Source: Lachnospiraceae bacterium
GTDB lineage: Bacteria > Bacillota > Clostridia > Lachnospirales > Lachnospiraceae
Direction: 5' to 3'
Length of the DNA stretch: 64,000 bases
Assembly: GCA_017526985.1 (NCBI GenBank)
Contig: JAFXQR010000179.1
Coordinates: 62,001 to 126,000 of the forward strand
The notes beneath the pieces are model-generated. The model saw nothing but the letters and a program-made list of their open reading frames with translations. It was not told the origin of the DNA and ran no database searches. The translations under genes and the position numbers were made by a program. Positions 1-7,993 of the stretch are shown here, one piece after another; the stretch's first letter is position 1; each line of letters opens with the position of its first letter.

Positions 1-108
1 CCGGGTAATGACATTATTATATTATTGTATATTGCAGGTGTGATCGGTTTTTTGGTCAATGTCGTTTTATTCCGTTCTTTATACAGTCTTTGTGCCAGCG
101 GTGGGTGA
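1..108 (+). CDS. C-terminal end of a membrane protein (partial)
   Basis: The first 35 codons are open in frame 1 and end at TGA 106-108. They encode a hydrophobic helix (IIILLYIAGVIGFLVNVVLF) followed by a short polar tail, as at the end of a membrane protein whose start lies outside the window. No family can be named from this fragment. Confidence 0.5.
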   Translation, partial: PGNDIIILLYIAGVIGFLVNVVLFRSLYSLCASGG

Positions 109-170
109 ATAATGTTGCTGTAAACAGTAAAACAGCAAAAAGCATTATGGCTTTGAAGGCATAAAATATT

Positions 171-596
171 ATGGAATTATGGAAAAAGAAGAAAAATCGA
201 ATGAAACCGCAGTGTGATGTCTGCGTCGATACGCTGCTCTCCAAAATGGAGCAGGAGCGGGAGATCTATGAAGAAAAAGCGGATTCGGAAACACTTGCTT
301 CCTACACATACCTTCTGGAACAGGTAAAAGAGCAGATCCGGTTTTTGACCAGAGGTCAGGTGTTATTATGTCTGGCATCGGTCTGCAGCCTGCTGGATAC
401 GGTTATCAAAAGGAAGCGTGTGTCTGCAGATGAAAAGGTTTTTCAGTATATGAAACAAGGTTATACAGGGGTTGCTGCTGCAGTAATGGCCTGGCAGGAC
501 CTGCACCCGGATGGTACGGAAGGCCAGTGTATTGATGAACTTGGGGTAAGTCAGAGCAGTGTGCGGCGGTTTTGGAGAGGTGAGGATGAGTCATGA
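171..596 (+). CDS. Hypothetical protein with a possible C-terminal helix-turn-helix
   Basis: 141 codons. The start is uncertain: ATG 171 has no clear ribosome binding site, and ATG 201 is an alternative. The protein is helical and carries a Cys pair near its N-terminus (CDVCVD). Residues from about 115 (CIDELGVSQSSVRRFW) look like a helix-turn-helix. The stop overlaps the next start as ATGA. It may be a small regulator of the membrane genes behind it, but that is inference from position only. Confidence 0.55.
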   Translation: MELWKKKKNRMKPQCDVCVDTLLSKMEQEREIYEEKADSETLASYTYLLEQVKEQIRFLTRGQVLLCLASVCSLLDTVIKRKRVSADEKVFQYMKQGYTGVAAAVMAWQDLHPDGTEGQCIDELGVSQSSVRRFWRGEDES

Positions 597-1003
597 AAAT
601 GGTTCCGGAATCAAAAGCAGAAAAAGAAAATAAGAATCGGTTTTGGGATAAGCTGGAAGAGATCTTCAATTCTCTTTCCATGGTGATTGCGGCAGCAACC
701 GTGATCGCTTTTACAATCATGTGGAAGGCTCCCGGAACACTTTTGGCGTTCGGTGTGATCGGACATATGATTCAGATCTCTTTTATCGGAGAGTGCGGCT
801 GCTGCGGACCATCCTCATGGACAAAAAAATCTGTTGGAAATACTGCCATCGCAAATATCTGCTTTCTTATGATCATTCTGGTAAATGATGGGGTTTTGTT
901 ACAGCCTGGAAGCATTGTATTTACAGCACTCTTCAGTGCTGGGATTGCGATCCGGTGCTGGAACGCATTTTTGCTTTGGATGTCCTTTAGATCATGCTGT
1001 TAG
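593..1003 (+). CDS. Small multi-pass membrane protein
   Basis: 136 aa starting MKMVPESK after GAGGATGAGTC and overlapping the upstream stop by four bases. A polar N-terminus of about 30 residues is followed by three or four hydrophobic segments (SMVIAAATVIAFTIMW; TLLAFGVIGHMIQISFI; IANICFLMIILV; FTALFSAGIAI). Cys-rich ECGCCGPS sits between two segments. Not recognised. Its opening codons resemble those of the gene at 1062 and a stretch near the start of the gene at 1583, suggesting local duplication. Confidence 0.6.
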   Translation: MKMVPESKAEKENKNRFWDKLEEIFNSLSMVIAAATVIAFTIMWKAPGTLLAFGVIGHMIQISFIGECGCCGPSSWTKKSVGNTAIANICFLMIILVNDGVLLQPGSIVFTALFSAGIAIRCWNAFLLWMSFRSCC

Positions 1004-1061
1004 ATAAGCTGCTAAAGAGGTCGATATGGAAAAATTAGTAATAGAAAGATGAGGATAAACT

Positions 1062-1586
1062 ATGAAAATGGTTTCCAATCTAAAAGATTTCCTATTTATC
1101 TGTAGTCCAGCTGTATTACTCGCTTTGTATGCTTTGTTGGAACATTTGTTGGAACAGAAATATGGACTGGATATGACGGGATATATGACATGGTATTGCA
1201 TAATGTTTGTTGTATTTATACAAGTTAATATCTTTAATGTCTGGTGGGCTTCTGAGTCTGGCGATGATGTATTTGAATTTATAGATTTAACGATAGCAAC
1301 AGTATTAGGATTTTGCATATCAGCCATATTGTTTACCGGAACATATTTGTGGAATATACCGTTAATAGTTAAAATTTTATATGCGATTTGTTCGTCAATG
1401 TATGTTTGTTTTGAGTGGTTCATACCGGTGGGTTATTGGAATCGCTATTATATCGGATGGCCGGGGGAATATTATTACCCTGGGCGACTTATTTTAGTCG
1501 CAATACTGTGGCCGGCCTTTCTGATAATTCGGGTGTTTAGAGAAATTCGGGTTTTTATAGAGTTGAAATACTGCAGGGGAGAATGA
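1062..1586 (+). CDS. Multi-pass membrane protein
   Basis: 174 aa, beginning MKMVSNLK after GAGGATAAACT. At least five hydrophobic segments are visible (FIC..VLLALYALL; MFVVFIQVNIF; LTIATVLGFCISAILF; LIVKILYAICSSMYVC; LILVAILWPAFLIIRVF). It is preceded by an 8-codon mini-reading frame at 1026-1052. The stop overlaps the next gene's ATG. No family recognised; AT-rich relative to the core further right. Confidence 0.6.
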   Translation: MKMVSNLKDFLFICSPAVLLALYALLEHLLEQKYGLDMTGYMTWYCIMFVVFIQVNIFNVWWASESGDDVFEFIDLTIATVLGFCISAILFTGTYLWNIPLIVKILYAICSSMYVCFEWFIPVGYWNRYYIGWPGEYYYPGRLILVAILWPAFLIIRVFREIRVFIELKYCRGE

Positions 1587-2014
1587 CAATGGGGAGATGG
1601 TTCCAAAATCCAAAGCAAAGCAGGCAAATGGAATTGATGCTTGGAATACTATTTTTAATCATTAGTGTTGCAGTAACGGCCCTCTTGATGATTCTTTTCG
1701 GGATTCCTGGATTTTTCCTCGCCATCAATTTGGTCGAAATTATGATTCCTATTCTGGAAATAGATTTTTTATTTTTTGACGACTTCATGTGGGGGTTTCA
1801 TAGTGTTCGTGAACGTCTGGCGGTTAAATTTGGAACTATATGTTTTGGGGCAATCATTTTGATTGATGAAAATATAATTCCAGATACTTTCTACAACCCG
1901 ACCGTAGTAATCATATTGTGGGTTATTGGTGTTTTAACAAAACTGTTGGGTATATATTTGATTTTTTCGTATCGTGGATGCCACGGCCCGAACAATGGAA
2001 GTATAGTAGACTGA
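1583..2014 (+). CDS. Small multi-pass membrane protein
   Basis: 143 aa, coupled to the upstream gene by ATGA. Three to four hydrophobic stretches (LMLGILFLIISVAVTALLMI; FFLAINLVEIMI; FGTICFGAIILI; VVIILWVIGVLTKLL) indicate an integral membrane protein. With the two genes before it, it forms a small membrane-protein operon. Function unknown. Confidence 0.55.
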   Translation: MTMGRWFQNPKQSRQMELMLGILFLIISVAVTALLMILFGIPGFFLAINLVEIMIPILEIDFLFFDDFMWGFHSVRERLAVKFGTICFGAIILIDENIIPDTFYNPTVVIILWVIGVLTKLLGIYLIFSYRGCHGPNNGSIVD

Positions 2015-2065
2015 AAACAACGAATAATGTAACAAACAATCATAAAAAATGGAGGTAGCAACAAA

Positions 2066-2220
2066 ATGGGAGTAATGGAAAAATTCCGCCTGGACGGCAA
2101 AGTAGCCTGGATCCGGAGCTGGCAAAAGGAGCCCTGGCCGGAGCGAAGTTTGACGAGATGTTCTTTGCGGATGCGAAGGATGAAGAACTGAAAGCACTGG
2201 TAAAGGAACTGAAAGCGTAA
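2066..2220 (+). pseudogene. Scrambled remnant of a metabolic gene
   Basis: A strong ribosome binding site (GGAGGTAGCAACAAA) precedes an ATG whose first 15 residues (MGVMEKFRLDGKVAW) match the N-terminus of short-chain dehydrogenases such as gluconate 5-dehydrogenase, before the glycine-rich NAD motif. The frame then stops at 2191. A different frame encodes a convincing C-terminus (PELAKGALAGAKFDEMFFAD and following) to TAA at 2220. This reads as a deletion fusing the head of one gene to the tail of another. The dehydrogenase assignment rests on 15 residues. Confidence 0.4.
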
Positions 2221-2309
2221 GATAAACAGAGATTTTTGAATGCACTGAAAACAGTAAATAATGCAATAATGTATTGCCAAATAATGTGGAGAATACGTGA
2301 AAGAACCGG

Positions 2310-2345
2310 AAAGCATCGTTGAAACAGGCGGTGCTTTTATTATTA
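2310..2345. terminator. Bidirectional terminator
   Basis: AAAGCATCG pairs with CGGTGCTTT around a 10-base loop, followed by T-rich sequence on the plus strand and, read the other way, lying just beyond the restriction gene's stop. It can serve converging transcripts. Confidence 0.6.
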
Positions 2346-3188
2346 CTCCGATTCAATAATTTCTCTAAACAGTTCCGGCCATCTTGTAAAAACCTCTCTG
2401 CCAATAATTACTTCGTCAACAAGTCCGGCGTTTAGAAAGTCAATAATTCTGCATAGATAGGATTTTCCATCTTCCCACCAGGTTTTGTAAGCATCCGTAA
2501 AGAAGATATGGAAGATTTTCTTACCATAATAGGATTTTATATCTCTAAACTCATATCCGTCCAGCTGTGTTTCATATACACCATCCGCAACTCTGCTGCC
2601 AAATGTTGTTGTATAGTAATATTCTTTGATTTCCCAAACAGCTTTAGGATTTACAATATCCGGATAAGCCCCGTCGAATCTTCTGGATGCAGCTCCAACC
2701 AAAGCGTTGCTATCGTCCAGCACGTAAGCAAGCCCTCTTGGATCGTCATTAAAACCAAGTGTTCCGTTATATTTGGAAGAACTCCTTATCGTCTGTTCTG
2801 CAAGTATATTTATGATGGCGGTAAAGTAATTTATCTTTGCCATACTGCCGGATTGCTTGTTTTTGGGTAATTTACAAAGAAAATGATTATCTTGGTGAAG
2901 TTTAAGCAGTTTTTCGTACTCAGCCTTTGCAGCTTCTGCATCCATAAGCTGATTTTTTACGGTATTATTAAGGATGTCTGTTCTTTTATAGAAATATGCC
3001 TGCAGACGGGATATTTGATCCTGCGAAGTGCTGATATCCCGTTCGATAAAGAGCTTTTGCATCTCCTGGTCTGAATATGTTCGTATTGTCTTTGTTTTTC
3101 GATCTGTGTATCCGATATTTTCTGACACATACTTTACAAGCGACCAAAAAGAAGGATCCTGTTTCGTAAATTCTGAAAAAGCCTGCAT
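2343..3188 (-). CDS. Type II restriction endonuclease of the PD-(D/E)XK fold (predicted)
   Basis: 281 aa, start fixed by AAGGAGATATAGA before ATG. Around residues 175-195 it has PDIVNPKAVWEIKEYY, a good PD...ExK nuclease core. It lies one base after a small XRE-type regulator and is divergent from a D12-class adenine methyltransferase, the standard layout of a controller-regulated type II system. The recognition site cannot be read from sequence. Function rests on the motif plus context. Confidence 0.75.
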   Translation of the reverse strand: MQAFSEFTKQDPSFWSLVKYVSENIGYTDRKTKTIRTYSDQEMQKLFIERDISTSQDQISRLQAYFYKRTDILNNTVKNQLMDAEAAKAEYEKLLKLHQDNHFLCKLPKNKQSGSMAKINYFTAIINILAEQTIRSSSKYNGTLGFNDDPRGLAYVLDDSNALVGAASRRFDGAYPDIVNPKAVWEIKEYYYTTTFGSRVADGVYETQLDGYEFRDIKSYYGKKIFHIFFTDAYKTWWEDGKSYLCRIIDFLNAGLVDEVIIGREVFTRWPELFREIIESE

Positions 3189-3189
3189 T

Positions 3190-3405
3190 CTATATCTCCT
3201 TAAACAAATCTGCTAAAGATATGTTAAATGCTTCTGCAATCTTTTCAATATTATCGAGTGATATATTGCGCTTACCTAATTCAATGTCGCTAATATATGT
3301 TCTGTGCAAACCGCATAAATAAGCGAAATCTTCCTGCGAAATATTCTTTTGCATTCTTAATTTTCGTACCGCATTTCCAAAACGGAGGCGGATCTGATCA
3401 TCCAT
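3190..3405 (-). CDS. XRE-family controller protein of the R-M system
   Basis: 71 aa from ATG 3405. Almost the whole protein is a helix-turn-helix of the XRE/controller type (KISQEDFAYLCGLHRTYISDIELGKRNISL is split here by length: key pieces QEDFAYLCGLHRTYIS and ELGKRNIS). It ends DLFKEI, like many C proteins. It sits between the endonuclease and the divergent methyltransferase and probably binds the inverted repeat at 3446-3462, delaying endonuclease expression until DNA is methylated. Confidence 0.8.
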   Translation of the reverse strand: MDDQIRLRFGNAVRKLRMQKNISQEDFAYLCGLHRTYISDIELGKRNISLDNIEKIAEAFNISLADLFKEI

Positions 3406-3431
3406 CTCTTGACACCCCCAAATGTACTCAT

Positions 3432-3469
3432 TATAATATGACGATGTAGATAATAGGTCTACAGACGAT
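3432..3469. promoter_or_regulatory. Divergent R-M promoter/operator region
   Basis: TATAAT at 3432-3437 is nearly palindromic with its surroundings and can be a -10 box on either strand. Just inside the methyltransferase side lies GTAGATAATAGGTCTAC (3446-3462), an inverted repeat flanked by two direct GACGAT copies (3440, 3464). The position fits a controller-protein operator. Confidence 0.5.
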
Positions 3470-3491
3470 AAGTTACACAGGAGCATCAAAA

Positions 3492-4355
3492 ATGTCTAGC
3501 GTACCAGCGTTGCTAAAATGGATTGGCAACAAACAAAGATTTGCAGAAACTATAGTAAGATATATGCCGGAAAAATTCAATAACTACTACGAACCGTTTC
3601 TTGGCAGCGGGGCGGTGATGGCGCAGCTTTTGCATACCTCAAAAAAATCCCATATACCGGTATTTAATAAAGCATATGCGAGCGATATCCTGCCATTTCT
3701 GATAGAAATATTCGATTTAGTAAAAAACGATCCGGATAGTTTGACAGAGTATTACAAAAAGGAAATATCGGAATATTATAAAGACCCTGTTAGTAAATAC
3801 GATGAAATAAGAGATCGATTTAATAAAAATCACAATCCATACGACTTTTGCTTACTGTCCAGAACATGTTATAGCGGGATAGTTCGATTTCGGAAAGCGG
3901 ATGGGTATATGAGTACCCCAAGAGGTCCCCATAAGCCCATCAGTCCGACCACTTTTAAACAAAGAGTAGATCTTTGGAATTCACTTACCGATAGAGCTGA
4001 GTTTAACACAATGCCATTTGACGAAAGTATGGACAGGGCAAAGAAAGGGGATCTGATATATTGCGATCCGCCTTATACGCACAGTCAAAGCATAATATAT
4101 GGTTCTCAAACTTTTAATATTGACGATCTTTTTGAGAAAATTATAGAATGTAAGAAACGTGATGTATATGTAATGCTTTCGATAAACGGCAGCCGGGAAT
4201 CAAACAAAAAGGATATCTCGGTAACCCCTCCAAAAGGCTTATTTGAAAGAGATATTGCAGTAAATTGCGGCATTTCTATGATAGACAGACTGCAGAACGC
4301 AGGCGGCACTATGGAAGATGAAGTGGTTTATGACAGGCTGATGCTTACCTGGTAG
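3492..4355 (+). CDS. D12-class (Dam-like) N6-adenine DNA methyltransferase
   Basis: 287 aa preceded by CAGGAGC. The SAM-binding motif is EPFLGSGAVM (residues about 36-45) and the catalytic motif is DPPY in LIYCDPPYTHSQ (about 190). The alpha-class order (FxGxG before DPPY), an N-terminal KWIGNKQRF and the NRTC-like LSRTCYSGIVRF match the EcoRV/Dam methylase family in both length and order. It protects host DNA from the adjacent endonuclease. The target is unknown. Confidence 0.88.
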   Translation: MSSVPALLKWIGNKQRFAETIVRYMPEKFNNYYEPFLGSGAVMAQLLHTSKKSHIPVFNKAYASDILPFLIEIFDLVKNDPDSLTEYYKKEISEYYKDPVSKYDEIRDRFNKNHNPYDFCLLSRTCYSGIVRFRKADGYMSTPRGPHKPISPTTFKQRVDLWNSLTDRAEFNTMPFDESMDRAKKGDLIYCDPPYTHSQSIIYGSQTFNIDDLFEKIIECKKRDVYVMLSINGSRESNKKDISVTPPKGLFERDIAVNCGISMIDRLQNAGGTMEDEVVYDRLMLTW

Positions 4356-4378
4356 ATAAAAATATAGGAGGAGCTAAT

Positions 4379-4789
4379 ATGATCCTTCCAGATACAGATC
4401 CGCAAAAACAGAAGCAATTAGAGATCATACTCTCTACCAATCCTGCAGAGGACGAGATCCATACCTGGATCCGGTCCGTAGACGATATCCAGACCTTTGA
4501 AGAGATGTTCCGGGGTGTGGTATATGACCCCTGTCCGGATTTTACGGCAGCCGATATTGAAGAGGCGTTAAAAAGCGGGAGAATAGTGGTATATTCTTCC
4601 AAACCTATAGAAAACGGGAACTTTGTAAGCCCTTCGGAATTAGAGGCGGCGGCCTATTCCGGCGATGAGACGGTATATCGGGCCGAAGTCGATGTTTCGG
4701 ATATTGCCTGGATCGATGAGACGCAGGGGCAGGTAGCAACCGATAAAGCCATTGAATACGAACGGATCTCGTGCAAGGGAATGATATGA
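4379..4789 (+). CDS. Hypothetical protein resembling an ADP-ribosyltransferase-like segment of mobile-element proteins
   Basis: 136 aa after AGGAGGAGCTAAT. The block VVYSSKPIENGNFVSPSELE...YRAEVDVSDIAWIDETQGQ resembles a module I associate with large polyvalent proteins of phages and conjugative elements (NGxFVTPSxMEAxxY...DVAWIDxxQGQ). Here it stands alone at the C-terminus of a short protein. Enzymatic activity cannot be concluded. The stop overlaps the next gene by ATGA. Confidence 0.5.
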   Translation: MILPDTDPQKQKQLEIILSTNPAEDEIHTWIRSVDDIQTFEEMFRGVVYDPCPDFTAADIEEALKSGRIVVYSSKPIENGNFVSPSELEAAAYSGDETVYRAEVDVSDIAWIDETQGQVATDKAIEYERISCKGMI

Positions 4790-5067
4790 AACAGGATGTG
4801 GATGTGATTGCTCTGCATAAGAAAGATGGCTCGATTGTTCCTCTGCGGATCCGGCTTATCGATGAAGAGGGTGTTGCACGGGAGTTTACGATCAAACAGT
4901 ACCGGGATGTTTCCGGCCAGGGCGCCAGGGAGATGCCGGATGGGATGTATATCTCCAATAGCTTTCTTGCATACGAATGCTATATCGAAGTGGCTGGGGT
5001 AAGACGGCTGGTGCGTCTGTACTACCGCTACGGAAACGCCTGGATAATGACGGATGTGGGATGGTAA
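4786..5067 (+). CDS. Hypothetical protein
   Basis: 93 aa. ATG 4786 overlaps the preceding TGA, favouring it over an upstream in-frame start at 4771. The sequence looks like a small beta-rich domain (VIALHKKDGSIVPLRIRLID; WIMTDVGW). No family recognised. It is translationally coupled to the gene before and followed 20 bases later by the sigma4/alpha-CTD gene. Confidence 0.55.
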   Translation: MKQDVDVIALHKKDGSIVPLRIRLIDEEGVAREFTIKQYRDVSGQGAREMPDGMYISNSFLAYECYIEVAGVRRLVRLYYRYGNAWIMTDVGW

Positions 5068-5087
5068 ATTAGTATAGGAGGTGTCGG

Positions 5088-5774
5088 ATGCCTAAACTGA
5101 CCATAAAAACGGATCAGGCAAAATATCGCACAACCGATGAGTATCCGGATAACCTGCTGCTCGCTCTTGGAGTAGTGCCGTCATCGGATCCAGATAACCA
5201 TTCCCAGCAGATAAAGGGCCTTGAGATCGCAATGCAGTCGTTAACGGCCAGAGAGCGTGAGGTTATTGAAAAGTATTTTTGTGAGTTACAGACACTTACG
5301 GAATGTGCCAAAACTTATAACTCAACACATCAATATCCCCAGGAATGTAAAAAGACCGCTCTTGAGAAGCTGAAACACCCGACCCGTCTGGCACTTATTG
5401 CTTATGGCCCAGATGCGGTAAAGTATTATGAGCAACTGCAGATCGAGATGAAGACCATTCAGGATCAGATCGATCTGTTGCAGAATGAACTCCACCGGCT
5501 GGAGGACTCTATCAATCCGAAGTATAAAAAGCGTGCCGGCCGGAAAATTAACCTGGATAAGAAAAAAGAATGGGCTACGATCCCAATAGATGAACTTGAG
5601 ATCCCGGTCAGGGCACGTTCCAGATTAAACCGGAGTAAGATCTATACTTTATATGATCTCAGCCAATATACCCGTAAAGATCTGCGCAGGATACGGCAGC
5701 TGGGTGAGATCTCGATCAGTGAGATTGTTAAGGAAGCCGCGAAGTACGGATTGTATATTATGGACGGAGAGTAG
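5088..5774 (+). CDS. Sigma-70 region 4-like protein fused to an RNA polymerase alpha-CTD-like domain
   Basis: 228 aa after AGGAGGTGTCGG. Residues about 50-105 (LTAREREVIEKYF ... ALEKLKHPTRL) match sigma region 4, the -35-binding helix-turn-helix. A coiled segment follows (about 115-160), and the C-terminus (about 165-225: IDELEIPVRARSRLNR, TLYDLSQYTRKDLRRI, LGEISISEIVKEA) has the helix-hairpin-helix signature of the RNA polymerase alpha C-terminal domain. Region 2 is absent, so it cannot act as a complete sigma factor. It may be an appropriator or activator. Confidence 0.75.
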   Translation: MPKLTIKTDQAKYRTTDEYPDNLLLALGVVPSSDPDNHSQQIKGLEIAMQSLTAREREVIEKYFCELQTLTECAKTYNSTHQYPQECKKTALEKLKHPTRLALIAYGPDAVKYYEQLQIEMKTIQDQIDLLQNELHRLEDSINPKYKKRAGRKINLDKKKEWATIPIDELEIPVRARSRLNRSKIYTLYDLSQYTRKDLRRIRQLGEISISEIVKEAAKYGLYIMDGE

Positions 5775-5782
5775 AAGAAAAA

Positions 5783-5817
5783 CAGATCCTATGAATGTCA
5801 CAGGATCTGCTTTTTTT
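5783..5817 (+). terminator. Intrinsic terminator
   Basis: Perfect 8-bp stem CAGATCCT/AGGATCTG with an 11-base loop and seven T residues, directly after the sigma4/alpha-CTD gene. Confidence 0.85.
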
Positions 5818-5963
5818 ATTTTCTATAGTTTTCTGACCGTATCGGTCATAACGAATAAATCCCGTAAATACAATAAAAAATCATATATGGCATAAGCAGT
5901 AAAATGCCTTAAATATGACTATACCGGTCAATGTATTTTTCGGCAAAAATCGTCTTAAAATCC

Positions 5964-5976
5964 TATTTTTCATATA
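5964..5976 (+). promoter_or_regulatory. TATTTTTCATATA promoter-like motif, copy 1
   Basis: Exact 13-base consensus on the plus strand, 71 bases before the ATG of the plus-strand gene at 6048. Confidence 0.65.
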
Positions 5977-6047
5977 GATATGAAAGCAAAAACCGTTTTC
6001 AAGACGCGGAAGATCAATATTGCGAAAGGGTTATACGGAAAATATTT

Positions 6048-6332
6048 ATGGAACGGTCCGATAAAAAGACAGAAGAAAACAGACTGCTGTATCTCTATAC
6101 CTTTGGCTCTGGAATGGCAATTATGAGCCTCGGAGTGTTTCTGATCGCAATGCTCTACGGGATGGACCATTTGTGGCGCAAGTATCAAATATTATTGTTA
6201 TCTGTAAACACGATCAACAGGCTTGAATTGTATGCAGCTATCTTCGCACTGACCGGAGTAGTGGTGATCACGACGGCAACGATAATGGATACCATGGTTT
6301 ATCTGGTGAGTAAAAAGAGGGTGGTCAGATGA
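6048..6332 (+). CDS. Small membrane protein with two transmembrane helices
   Basis: 94 aa from ATG 6048 (MERSDKK). A longer in-frame reading to 5931 runs through the promoter-like motif and is not favoured. Two helices are clear: SGMAIMSLGVFLIAMLYGM and LYAAIFALTGVVVITTATIM. The stop overlaps the next gene (ATGA). No family recognised. Confidence 0.6.
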   Translation: MERSDKKTEENRLLYLYTFGSGMAIMSLGVFLIAMLYGMDHLWRKYQILLLSVNTINRLELYAAIFALTGVVVITTATIMDTMVYLVSKKRVVR

Positions 6333-6814
6333 ACTATACTGCATTCTTTGAGGGGAAAGAGCCGGACGATCTTGGGAGGTACCTATCAAAGATCTTGCGT
6401 TTTGGACGGATCCGGATGGAATTGACGCATAATTATATCCAGCGGCTGTTTCCGCTCGCAGAGGAGTCCCGGTTCTCCAAATGTGATCTGATCACCAAAG
6501 AGTATATTACGGCCTTTCAAAAGAGTATTTTAGCGCAGGATGGGATGCGATCGGCGTACCAAAAGATGCTTTGGTTCTGGAAACTGGATGGAGAGCAGTA
6601 CAAAAACAGTATCTACCGGCACTGGAATACGTACAACAATCATAATCACTGGCGAATGAGCCGGGTACTTAAGAGCCTGCAGTTACTTGGAATGGAAGAA
6701 GAATATAAGGATTTTTCAATGCGGATCCGCTGGATCATCGATCATCCGAAGCAATACCGGGTGACCGGCGATACGGTAAAGATCTGGATGGAATATATAG
6801 ATGGTAACCGTTGA
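6329..6814 (+). CDS. Hypothetical helical protein
   Basis: 161 aa, coupled by ATGA to the membrane protein before it. It looks alpha-helical and is rich in Trp and Tyr in its second half (MLWFWKLDGEQYKNSIYRHW). No catalytic motif seen. Operon context with a membrane protein is the only clue. Confidence 0.55.
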   Translation: MNYTAFFEGKEPDDLGRYLSKILRFGRIRMELTHNYIQRLFPLAEESRFSKCDLITKEYITAFQKSILAQDGMRSAYQKMLWFWKLDGEQYKNSIYRHWNTYNNHNHWRMSRVLKSLQLLGMEEEYKDFSMRIRWIIDHPKQYRVTGDTVKIWMEYIDGNR

Positions 6815-6845
6815 GAAGAGGAATGGGAAGAAGGAGACAAGCCCC

Positions 6846-7475
6846 ATGAGAATTGAAATTATCGAAAAGGAAGAGGAAACGGGTCCTATGACGTTTGGGA
6901 ATTTCTTTTCCAAAGCGGCAAAAAATGGCATTATTTCTCAGTTTCAGGACTTAAATCTGCCACCAGATATAATCATAGAGCATTGTGGGAAATACAGGGA
7001 TGAGGATAATATTGAGCTGTATGAAATACGGAATAAGCACTTTGACGGCAGAATCCTGATCAAGTATAACAGCGAAAAGAATAAATATTATGCCAGTGAA
7101 AAAGGTGATTATACTCCGGATCGGCAGGATGAGGTTATCTCATATATTGAGAAAAAATTCAATACGGAAAAGATCGTACGATGCGGACTGGAGGATTTGC
7201 TGAAGGATATAGCTTTTTTCGAAGAAAAACTAAAAGATTTTGGCAATACAGAGCCATTGATGGAATATGATAATATTGAATTTCTTAACCAGATCTACAG
7301 AGTGCTGAATATTCCCGATAAAGAAATCGTCGTGGATAAAAGCGAACCATACGCAACATGGATGATCGCCAGGTTTTTCATCGTTCCAAATCTAGATGAA
7401 ATCAAGCAGTGGCTGCAGGAACAGATCGATTTTTACAATGGGCACAGCGATTTAGAGGAAAACAAAGAAATATAA
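6846..7475 (+). CDS. Hypothetical acidic protein with KEI tail
   Basis: 209 aa from ATG 6846, chosen because AAGGAGACAAGCCCC lies just before it; an upstream ATG at 6801 is possible. It is soluble and charged, with no recognised motif. It ends DLEENKEI, the plus-strand version of the acidic tail common in this window, although the next gene starts 26 bases later with its own binding site. Confidence 0.55.
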   Translation: MRIEIIEKEEETGPMTFGNFFSKAAKNGIISQFQDLNLPPDIIIEHCGKYRDEDNIELYEIRNKHFDGRILIKYNSEKNKYYASEKGDYTPDRQDEVISYIEKKFNTEKIVRCGLEDLLKDIAFFEEKLKDFGNTEPLMEYDNIEFLNQIYRVLNIPDKEIVVDKSEPYATWMIARFFIVPNLDEIKQWLQEQIDFYNGHSDLEENKEI

Positions 7476-7501
7476 CTCACATAAATAAGGAGGAATGTAT
7501 T

Positions 7502-7708
7502 ATGAGTGATTATTTTGACAATGAAAGCAACGCAAACGCAAGCTGGAATGTAACGGACGACAAAGTGGAATATGTGGTAGACCACGGAGATCATACGCAT
7601 TCCCTGGATCTGACAAGTGTGACCCTGGAAGAAATGTATGAAAACACCAATCAGGTTATGGGTGATGCTCACCGGGCAGCTAGTCACGATTATAAGGATA
7701 ATGATTGA
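7502..7708 (+). CDS. Small hypothetical protein
   Basis: 68 aa after a strong AAGGAGGAATGTATT. It is acidic and His-rich (VVDHGDHTHSLDL; DAHRAASHDYKDND). No family recognised. It is the last gene of the 6.0-7.7 kb plus-strand unit. Confidence 0.6.
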   Translation: MSDYFDNESNANASWNVTDDKVEYVVDHGDHTHSLDLTSVTLEEMYENTNQVMGDAHRAASHDYKDND

Positions 7709-7931
7709 TCAAAGTAATTGATCGAGTTTTTGACGGCGGAGTATTCCGGATTGTTCGCACCGGTGCCGTAAGCCGTAGCCGGCGGATCGCGGAGCGAAAT
7801 TGCCGCCCTAATCGGGAAAGAAGTGGGGTTTTGTACTATGCGTTAAATATAAATTTAGCGCATAGTATAGTAGGGGGTTTCGGCGTTTCGACCGCTTTGG
7901 CCGGTTTTGGGGGTTATTTCAGCCGGTAAAA
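7709..7931. other. GC-rich intergenic region with a 15-bp hairpin
   Basis: An open frame across it (7705-7929) is Arg-rich and unconvincing. Instead it holds C/G-rich runs (GCCGTAGCCGGCGGATCGCG) and a stem TACTATGCGTTAAAT/ATTTAGCGCATAGTA (7834-7848 with 7853-7867, one G-U pair, 4-base loop). There is no T-run after it. A structured RNA or a cis-acting DNA site are both possible. Confidence 0.4.
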
Positions 7932-7934
7932 TAT

Positions 7935-7947
7935 TATTTTTCATATA
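7935..7947 (+). promoter_or_regulatory. TATTTTTCATATA promoter-like motif, copy 2
   Basis: Exact consensus on the plus strand, 46 bases before the ATG at 7994. Confidence 0.65.
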
Positions 7948-7993
7948 GAGGTATAGATTTGTTTGTTACACGACATTTTTGGAGGGAATCCTT

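Noticed and set aside
5931..6047. Upstream extension of the membrane protein at 6048
   Set aside because: The extension would translate the promoter-like motif and lacks a start with a binding site.
7705..7929. 74-codon plus-strand frame overlapping the previous stop
   Set aside because: Arg-rich, no binding site, and it crosses a long perfect hairpin; treated as non-coding structure.
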